From the NCBI GenBank assembly GCA_024225895.1, contig JAAEMC010000150.1, positions 1 to 12,690 of the forward strand: a DNA stretch of 12,690 nucleotides, given 5' to 3'. The notes below the pieces were generated by a model. It searched no databases. It was not told where the DNA came from and was given only the letters and a program-made list of their open reading frames with translations. The position numbers and the translations under genes were made by a program. Origin of the DNA: Desulfobacteraceae bacterium. Its GTDB lineage: Bacteria > Desulfobacterota > Desulfobacteria > Desulfobacterales > Desulfobacteraceae. Positions 7,641 through 12,690 of this stretch are shown here, piece after piece. How positions within the stretch are numbered: the first letter of the stretch is position 1; every line of letters begins with the position of its first letter.

Positions 7641-8420
7641 TTATTTTCCTGTAAATTTAGGGGCTCTTTTTTCAAGAAATGCCGTGATTCCTTCCCTGGC
7701 ATCCTCTGTCTTGGAAACTTCTTCCAGTTTTTTGGATAACAGATGGACGCTGTCTTCAAAAGACAGATTTTCAATGCTGTTAAGTGCCTGCTTTCCCAGT
7801 TTTAAACCAATGGGACTTTTGGCTGCCAGGGCATCCAATATTTCCATAGTCTTTTGTTCAAGAACATCCCCGGTGCAAATTTGGGTGAGCATTCCCATTT
7901 CAAGGGCCTGTTGGGCTGTGAGTTTTTCTCCCAGCAGCATCATTTCCATGGCCTTTTTCCTCAATACATTCTTAAAAATCAAGGCACCGATCATCATGGG
8001 GAAAAGGCCCACATTGACTTCCGGGGTGCCGAAAATCACATTATCCCGCGCCAATACAATATCACAGGCCAGCATAAAGCCGGTACCGCCGGCCAGGCAG
8101 TGGCCGTTTATTTTAGCCACGGTCGGCTTTTCAAACCGGTAAATCTGGATCAGAAGATCTGCATAGGCTTTAAAGACTTTGGCTTCCTCTTCTTCACCTG
8201 TACCGATACCGGTCATCAGGTCCGCTCCGGAACAAAAAACCTTGTCCCCTGCGCCTGTGATACATACGACACGAACATCCTCATCTTTTTGCGCCCGGGT
8301 AAGGGCCTGGGAAAAAAGGGTAATGGCCTCGGCACTGATGGCATTTCTACGGGTTTCCCTGTTTATTGTAATCCAGGCAGCATTTCCCTGTTTTGCATAT
8401 AACAAATCATTATCACTCAT
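7641..8420 (-). CDS. Enoyl-CoA hydratase/isomerase (crotonase family)
   Basis: A 259-residue crotonase-fold protein of the usual length. The oxyanion-hole segment KVFCSGADL (60-68) and the second one, HCLAGGTGFMLACD (108-120), are present. Of the two catalytic glutamates of rat enoyl-CoA hydratase, the second is kept (Glu134 in GTPEVNVG), but the first aligns with Gly114, so the chemistry may differ from simple hydration. In the operon it takes the place of methylglutaconyl-CoA or isohexenylglutaconyl-CoA hydratase (LiuC/AtuE), acting after carboxylation. I chose ATG 8420 over an upstream in-frame ATG (8453) because GGAGG lies six bases before it. This start overlaps the carrier-protein stop by 8 nt (ATGAGTGA), which suggests translational coupling. 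The lysine/arginine-rich extension from 8453 would be non-homologous. Substrate unknown. Confidence 0.9.
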   Translation of the reverse strand: MSDNDLLYAKQGNAAWITINRETRRNAISAEAITLFSQALTRAQKDEDVRVVCITGAGDKVFCSGADLMTGIGTGEEEEAKVFKAYADLLIQIYRFEKPTVAKINGHCLAGGTGFMLACDIVLARDNVIFGTPEVNVGLFPMMIGALIFKNVLRKKAMEMMLLGEKLTAQQALEMGMLTQICTGDVLEQKTMEILDALAAKSPIGLKLGKQALNSIENLSFEDSVHLLSKKLEEVSKTEDAREGITAFLEKRAPKFTGK

Positions 8421-8940
8421 TGGTTTCCTCCGCGGGTTCTTTTTTTTGTTCAATATCTACAAGAATATCAGTGGGCATAACTTTGTCGCCTTCCTTGGCA
8501 TTGATTTTTGTCACCTTGCCGTCAAAGGGTGCAAACAGGCTTGTCTCCATTTTCATGGCTGACACAATGACAAGTTTCTGGCCTTTTTCTACCATCTGGC
8601 CTTCTTTGGCCAATATGGAGATAACCATCGCCGGCATGGGAGCACAAACGGTTTTAGCTCCGCCTTTAAAGCCTTTTTTGCCTGCCGGTGCCTGGGCAAG
8701 AGAATCAGCATCCCGGATATAGTATGTCCGGCCATCAATAATAATTGTCTTGACATCTTTACCACCACCCACATAAGCATTGAGTTGTGTGCCGTTAATA
8801 TTCAGAAGAATCTGATGGTCTGACACTCTTTCAAAAGAAGCTGTCAAAGGCTTTTCTTCTTTTTGAAGGGTAATTTCCCGGTCCTGGATCTTTGCCTCAA
8901 CCAAGGTCTTTTCACTATTTACAATCAAATCATACTCCAT
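8413..8940 (-). CDS. Biotin carboxyl carrier protein with N-terminal BT-like domain (split acyl-CoA carboxylase alpha subunit, C-terminal part)
   Basis: A 175-residue protein. The C-terminal ~75 residues are a biotinyl/lipoyl domain with the biotin acceptor Lys130 in SAMKMET and the preceding APMPAMV stretch. The first ~80 residues form beta-strand-like segments (for example ILLNINGTQLNAYV, VKTIIIDGRTYYIRDAD) like the BT domain that joins the biotin carboxylase and carrier domains in methylcrotonyl/geranyl-CoA carboxylase alpha chains. It should carry CO2 as carboxybiotin from the biotin carboxylase to the carboxyltransferase. The ATG lies one base after the biotin carboxylase stop (TAA-G-ATG), with AAGGTGG as ribosome site inside the upstream gene, so translation is probably coupled. 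It overlaps the hydratase start by 8 nt. The C-terminus after the biotinyl domain is a short acidic tail. Confidence 0.9.
   Translation of the reverse strand: MEYDLIVNSEKTLVEAKIQDREITLQKEEKPLTASFERVSDHQILLNINGTQLNAYVGGGKDVKTIIIDGRTYYIRDADSLAQAPAGKKGFKGGAKTVCAPMPAMVISILAKEGQMVEKGQKLVIVSAMKMETSLFAPFDGKVTKINAKEGDKVMPTDILVDIEQKKEPAEETNE
8427..8431 (-). promoter_or_regulatory. Shine-Dalgarno that fixes the hydratase start
   Basis: Minus-strand GGAGG, six bases (AAACCA) before ATG 8420-8418 and inside the end of the biotin carrier gene. It supports the start at 8420 rather than the longer reading from 8453. Confidence 0.8.
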
Positions 8941-8941
8941 C

Positions 8942-10438
8942 TTATCCCACCTTTGTCATCTTCCAGTTACCAAGCGTTTCCCACGGTGTGGGAACACCAG
9001 TTTGTTTTGCATTGAGAGCGGGCGCTGCCCTGCCTGCCAATTCATCGGCAATATAAGCGATCACGGCAGCGTCAATCATTTCTGCGTTGCTTTTCCAGTC
9101 GGAAAAATGAACATCAATAAAATCTGTAAAGACCTGCCCTTCTTTAAAGGCTTTGGATTCTAATACATCGCAAAGAAATGACATGGGGGTTTTCACACCT
9201 AAAACGATATAGTCTTTTAAGGCCTTGATCATTTTGGCAATGGCCTGATCCCGGGTCTCTGCATAGGTGACCAGCTTGGATAAAATGGGATCATAATCCA
9301 CCGGGACCTCTACCCCCTGGTAAACCCCGGCGTCATTTCGGATACCCGGTCCTGAAGGTTCTTTTAAAAAAGTAATTTTGCCAGGGGACGGCATAAACCC
9401 ATTTTCCGGGTCCTCTGCATAAATCCGGCATTCAATGCTATGTCCCCTGGGATGAATATCTTCTTGTTTTAAAGAAAGCGGATTGCCTGCTGCGATCTCG
9501 ATCTGGTGGCGGACAAGATCCAACCCTAAGGTCATCTCGGTGATGGGGTGCTCCACCTGGAGACGGGTATTGATTTCCAGAAAATAAAACCGGTTGTTCT
9601 CGTCCAGCAAAAACTCCACGGTCCCTGCATTTTTATAAGAAGCTGCTTTGGCAGCCCTTACCGCGGCTTGGCCCATTTCTTTTCTCAACTCGTCCGTCAG
9701 AACAAGGCAAGGTGTTTCCTCTATAATCTTTTGATGGCGCCGCTGTACTGAACATTCTCTTTCATATAGATGAATGGTGTTGCCGAAATCATCTGCCAGC
9801 ACCTGGAATTCCACATGCCGGGCACGGGTAAAGAATTTTTCAATATAGACTTCACTGTTGCCAAAGGCATTTTGCGCTTCTCTTGAAGCTGATGCAACCG
9901 CCTCTTCCAGTTCATCCTTTGCATTGACAACGCGGATGCCTTTTCCGCCGCCGCCTGCCGTGGCTTTCACCAGAACAGGATACCCAATTTCGTCGGCCAC
10001 TTGATAAAGTATGGCAATATCAGTTTCACTTCCCAAAAGGCCCGGTGTTACCGGCACATTCCCCTTTTTCATAATTTTCCGGGAGGTAATCTTGTCCCCT
10101 AAATCCCGAATTACGTCGGATGAGGGTCCGATAAAGACAATACCTTCTTGTTCGCATCTTTTGGCAAATTCATGATTTTCAGAAAGAAACCCGTAGCCCG
10201 GGTGGATGGCCACGGCCCCTGTATCCCTGGCAGCCTTTATGACCTTGTCCATGTTCAGGTAGCTTTGGGCAGGCTCGGATGGTCCCAACAACACCGCTTC
10301 ATCTGCAAAAAGCACATGGGCGGCTTTGCTGTCTGCCTCTGAATAGACGGCAACGGTTTTAATACCCATATCCTTACAGGTATTCATAACACGCACGGCT
10401 ATCTCTCCCCGGTTGGCAATCAATATTTTTTTAAACAT
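8942..10438 (-). CDS. Acyl-CoA carboxylase, biotin carboxylase subunit
   Basis: This 498-residue ATP-grasp enzyme carboxylates biotin using ATP and bicarbonate. Visible features are the N-terminal FKKILIANRGEIAVR, the glycine-rich ATP loop AGGGGKGIR (161-169), RRHQK (233-237), and the catalytic NTRLQVEHP (290-298), which contains the Arg and Glu needed for carboxylation. It is longer than AccC (about 450 residues). The extra C-terminal ~50 residues, including TPWETLGNWKM, resemble the linker that in methylcrotonyl-CoA carboxylase alpha chains leads into the BT domain. Here the chain stops there and the BT-plus-biotinyl part is encoded by the next gene, one base downstream and in another frame. 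The gene sits 45 nt after the carboxyltransferase gene, and AGGA precedes the ATG. It is therefore the front half of a split AtuF/LiuD-type alpha subunit rather than the fatty-acid-synthesis AccC. Confidence 0.94.
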   Translation of the reverse strand: MFKKILIANRGEIAVRVMNTCKDMGIKTVAVYSEADSKAAHVLFADEAVLLGPSEPAQSYLNMDKVIKAARDTGAVAIHPGYGFLSENHEFAKRCEQEGIVFIGPSSDVIRDLGDKITSRKIMKKGNVPVTPGLLGSETDIAILYQVADEIGYPVLVKATAGGGGKGIRVVNAKDELEEAVASASREAQNAFGNSEVYIEKFFTRARHVEFQVLADDFGNTIHLYERECSVQRRHQKIIEETPCLVLTDELRKEMGQAAVRAAKAASYKNAGTVEFLLDENNRFYFLEINTRLQVEHPITEMTLGLDLVRHQIEIAAGNPLSLKQEDIHPRGHSIECRIYAEDPENGFMPSPGKITFLKEPSGPGIRNDAGVYQGVEVPVDYDPILSKLVTYAETRDQAIAKMIKALKDYIVLGVKTPMSFLCDVLESKAFKEGQVFTDFIDVHFSDWKSNAEMIDAAVIAYIADELAGRAAPALNAKQTGVPTPWETLGNWKMTKVG

Positions 10439-10483
10439 ATGGTAATTTTCCTTTATTCTCAGGCATACCCAGTGGATTTGAGT

Positions 10484-12100
10484 TTACATTCTAAAAACGC
10501 CATATCCATACTCTTCATGGTGCAAGGGGGCGTTCAATGAAGCAGAAATACCAAGGCCCAGCACATCCCTTGACCTGGCCGGGTCAATAATGCCGTCATC
10601 CCAGAGCATTGAAGTTGCATAATAGGCATTGCCTTCCTTTAAGGCAGTTTCCATCACAGGCGTTTTAATGAAATCCATTTCTTCTTGGGTTATGGGTTCC
10701 TGCCCAGCCCTTTTTCTCTGATCATTGGTGATAGTGATCAAAACATCAGCCGCCTGGGCACCGCCCATGACACCGATCTGGGCATTGGGCCACATCCACA
10801 TGAACCTTGGCGAATAGGCCCTGCCGCACATGGCATAATTGCCTGCGCCAAAAGAGGCGCCGACCACCATGGTAAATTTTGGTACAGCCGCGTTGGCAAC
10901 AGCATTGACCATCTTATGGCCGTCCTTGGTGATACCGCCTTTTTCATACTGACTGCCCACAATAAAACCGTTGATATTCTGCAAAAAGAGCAAAGGGATT
11001 TTGCGCTTATCGCACAACTGGATAAACTGGGTGCCTTTCTGGGCGCTTTTTGAAAACAAAATCCCGTTGTTGGCCAGGATCCCGACCGGGTACCCGTGGA
11101 TATTTGCAAACCCGGTCACCAGGGTCTCTCCATATAGTTCTTTAAACTCCAAAAATTTTGACCCGTCCACAATTCTGGCAATAACTTCTCTTATATCAAA
11201 TGGCTGGCTTAAATCCGGGCTCACGATTCCGTATAACTCCTTGGGATCATAAAGCGGTGCTTCCGGTTCAGCCATGGTGAGTTTTGATTTTTCATTTTCC
11301 GGCAGGTTCCCGACAATATTTCGGATAATCCTGATGGCATGGGCATCATCCTGGGCATAATAATCCGACACCCCGGATTCTGAGCAATGAACTTCAGCTC
11401 CTCCCAGGTCATTGGCCGATACTTCCTCTCCTGTGGCTGCCTTGACCAAAGGTGGTCCACCCAAAAAGATGGCGCCATGCTGCTTGACATGGACAATCTC
11501 ATCGCACATGGCAACGCCATAGGCGCCACCGGCCGTGCACAGCCCCATGGCCCCGACAATCTGGGGAATACCCATCTTGGACATCCGCGCCTGGTTGTAA
11601 AAGATTCTTCCACCGTCATCAATATCCGGGAAGATCTCAGACTGCATGGGCAGATAAGCGCCTGCCGAATCCATCAGAGAAATTAACGGCAGCCTGTTTT
11701 CCATGGCAATAGTTTGGCACCGCAGGGTCTTTTTAACACCCAGAGGATATATGGAACCGCCTTTGATGGTGGCATCATTTATACTGATGATGCATTCTTT
11801 GCCCCCCACAACGCCGATGCCCAAAATGAGGCCTGCTTTATGAATTTTGCCATCATACTGGTCTTTGGCACACAAAGGTGCAATCTCCAAAAACGGCGTA
11901 TTTTTATCCAAAAGCAGCTCAAGCTTTTTTTGCGCCGGAAGCTTGCCTGATTCTTTCTGGCGTTTGATGGCCTTTTCAGACCTTTCATTGGCCGCTTTGT
12001 CCAGATCCTGCTCAAGATCTGCCACCAGGGCTGTCATCTGAGAATAATTCTTTTGAAAGTCTTCGGAATCCACATCCACTTTTGATTCAATAATTTCCAT
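10484..12100 (-). CDS. Acyl-CoA carboxylase carboxyltransferase (beta) subunit, methylcrotonyl/geranyl-CoA carboxylase type
   Basis: This 538-residue protein matches the MCC/GCC beta-subunit length and order: an N-terminal crotonase-like carboxyltransferase lobe (about 80-290) with CTAGGAYG (188-195) and IFLGGPPLVKAATGEEVSA (211-229), and a C-terminal lobe with LFLQNINGF (371-379), GASFGAGNYAMCGRAY (414-429) and the terminal GVFRM. GGPPLVKAATGE and the FRM end are typical of the branch that carboxylates the gamma carbon of alpha,beta-unsaturated acyl-CoAs. They differ from propionyl-CoA carboxylases. It transfers CO2 from biotin to the substrate together with the two downstream subunits. Where MCC beta chains usually read HFGRIF, this one reads DGGRIF (162-167), and GAYVPAM is GAYGVAM (192-198), which may mark a different or larger substrate. 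ATG 12100-12098 follows AAGGAAG, 40 nt after the regulator gene. Confidence 0.93.
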   Translation of the reverse strand: MEIIESKVDVDSEDFQKNYSQMTALVADLEQDLDKAANERSEKAIKRQKESGKLPAQKKLELLLDKNTPFLEIAPLCAKDQYDGKIHKAGLILGIGVVGGKECIISINDATIKGGSIYPLGVKKTLRCQTIAMENRLPLISLMDSAGAYLPMQSEIFPDIDDGGRIFYNQARMSKMGIPQIVGAMGLCTAGGAYGVAMCDEIVHVKQHGAIFLGGPPLVKAATGEEVSANDLGGAEVHCSESGVSDYYAQDDAHAIRIIRNIVGNLPENEKSKLTMAEPEAPLYDPKELYGIVSPDLSQPFDIREVIARIVDGSKFLEFKELYGETLVTGFANIHGYPVGILANNGILFSKSAQKGTQFIQLCDKRKIPLLFLQNINGFIVGSQYEKGGITKDGHKMVNAVANAAVPKFTMVVGASFGAGNYAMCGRAYSPRFMWMWPNAQIGVMGGAQAADVLITITNDQRKRAGQEPITQEEMDFIKTPVMETALKEGNAYYATSMLWDDGIIDPARSRDVLGLGISASLNAPLHHEEYGYGVFRM

Positions 12101-12140
12101 GCTGCTTCCTTATATATATATTTATCGAAATATCTTGGAT
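12101..12140 (-). other. Short AT-rich spacer between regulator and carboxyltransferase genes
   Basis: The spacer holds an alternating TATATATATATA tract followed by the Shine-Dalgarno AAGGAAG, and a weak 5-bp inverted repeat (TATTT-ATCG-AAATA, plus 12119-12132). It is too short and featureless to support a confident promoter or operator. The simplest reading is that the regulator and the enzyme genes are co-transcribed. Confidence 0.35.
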
Positions 12141-12690
12141 TTATTCATCCTTGCTCAGTTGGGGTCTATGATGACTCCAGTGATCCTGCGTATCTTCAGT
12201 ATTAACAATCCCCAGGATGATGGTGTCGATCAATGGATCTACAAATTCTACAAGATTATCCGGACGGCCGGTCATCACCCAGTTGGTCACCAGGTGCTCA
12301 ATGGTGCCCAGGATCATGGACCGGATCAGATAGGGATTAATATCTTTTTTAAACTCGCCGGATGCTATGCCCTGTTCAATAATCTCGGAAATATGGCGGA
12401 TACCGTCCTTTATAACCTGGCGGCCTTCTGCTTCTAAAAATTTCTTATTATGCTTGAGATGCAGCATAAGCACCGCAGTAAAATCCGGGTTTTTCCAATA
12501 GGCATTTAAAAACAGATAGATTATGGACCGTAATTTATTGGCCGATCCCCGAATCAGCTCTAAATGAAATTCCAAGGCCTCAAAGAGGCTTTTGGTGATC
12601 TCGGCCGGGATGGCGAACAAGAGAGCCTCCTTGTTTGAAAAATAGTCATAAATCGTTCTGTCAGAAACATTTGCCGCTTTTGCAATTTCA
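12141..12690 (-). CDS. TetR-family transcriptional regulator (5' end outside window)
   Basis: The reading frame is open from the stop at 12141-12143 to the window edge. The residues encoded by 12621-12689 complete the DNA-binding domain: EIAKAANVSDRTIYDYFSN followed by KEALLF, the classic TetR helix-turn-helix with the recognition helix ending in YDYFSNKE. About 182 residues are visible, and roughly 20-25 N-terminal residues should lie beyond the edge, giving a normal length near 205-210. A start at the internal TTG 12620 would cut the DNA-binding domain, so I reject it. The C-terminal ligand/dimer domain is helical and unassigned. It is the first visible gene of the block, on the same strand and 40 nt before the carboxyltransferase, as expected for a local repressor (compare AtuR) responding to a pathway acyl-CoA; the ligand is inferred, not shown. 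Confidence 0.9.
   Translation of the reverse strand, partial: EIAKAANVSDRTIYDYFSNKEALLFAIPAEITKSLFEALEFHLELIRGSANKLRSIIYLFLNAYWKNPDFTAVLMLHLKHNKKFLEAEGRQVIKDGIRHISEIIEQGIASGEFKKDINPYLIRSMILGTIEHLVTNWVMTGRPDNLVEFVDPLIDTIILGIVNTEDTQDHWSHHRPQLSKDE

Noticed and set aside
7854..8402. 182-codon plus-strand open frame
   Set aside because: Antisense to the hydratase gene with no family resemblance or ribosome site; it is a by-product of codon bias.
8421..8453. Longer hydratase start at 8453 (basic NKKKNPRRK extension)
   Set aside because: The Shine-Dalgarno GGAGG sits between this start and the better ATG at 8420, and crotonases do not carry this extension.
8938..8944. Biotin carboxylase/carrier junction as a frameshifted fused gene
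   Set aside because: The split falls on a domain border and the downstream ATG has its own ribosome site, so two genes are more likely, although a sequencing indel cannot be excluded without reads.
12141..12620. Regulator starting at TTG 12620
   Set aside because: The upstream codons to the window edge encode the TetR helix-turn-helix in the same frame, so the real start is further out.
824..12690. Complete leucine-degradation (liu) operon
   Set aside because: No HMG-CoA lyase is present, while AtuA, an acyl-CoA ligase and a dienoyl-CoA reductase are; these are not needed for isovaleryl-CoA breakdown.

Overview
The window is dominated by one long block of co-directional minus-strand genes (about 12690 down to 824) that reads as a single catabolic operon for an unsaturated or methyl-branched acyl-CoA. 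In transcription order it holds a TetR-family regulator (5' end beyond the window), an acyl-CoA carboxylase carboxyltransferase subunit, a stand-alone biotin carboxylase, a small biotin carrier protein, an enoyl-CoA hydratase/isomerase, an AtuA-family protein (DUF1446), an AMP-forming acyl-CoA ligase, an acyl-CoA dehydrogenase and a 2,4-dienoyl-CoA reductase-like flavin/iron-sulfur enzyme. Gaps are 1 to about 90 nt, one junction overlaps by 8 nt, and a strong intrinsic terminator at 759-796 closes the block.

The combination of TetR, methylcrotonyl/geranyl-type carboxylase, hydratase, AtuA, acyl-CoA dehydrogenase and ligase resembles the Pseudomonas acyclic-terpene (atu) and leucine/isovalerate (liu) clusters. 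The inferred route is CoA activation, alpha,beta-dehydrogenation, biotin-dependent gamma-carboxylation of a beta-methyl-enoyl-CoA, hydration, and then a step involving AtuA, whose chemistry is not established. The dienoyl-CoA reductase would remove conjugated double bonds. Unlike Pseudomonas atu, the carboxylase alpha chain is split into two proteins, no short-chain dehydrogenase genes are present, and no HMG-CoA-lyase-type gene is visible. The substrate cannot be read from the sequence.

The first ~700 bases are different in character: clearly more AT-rich, with the start of a secreted solute-binding protein (1-153), a decayed C-terminal half of a family 3 solute-binding protein (232-618), and a REP-like inverted repeat (610-686) in which that remnant now begins. 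This looks like an accessory junction next to the operon.

Protein style, moderate GC content and the FadH-like/ligase/dehydrogenase repertoire suggest a Desulfobacteraceae-type (sulfate-reducing, former Deltaproteobacteria) organism. This is an inference from general resemblance; no taxonomic marker gene is present. No tRNA, rRNA, CRISPR array or complete transposase gene was seen.
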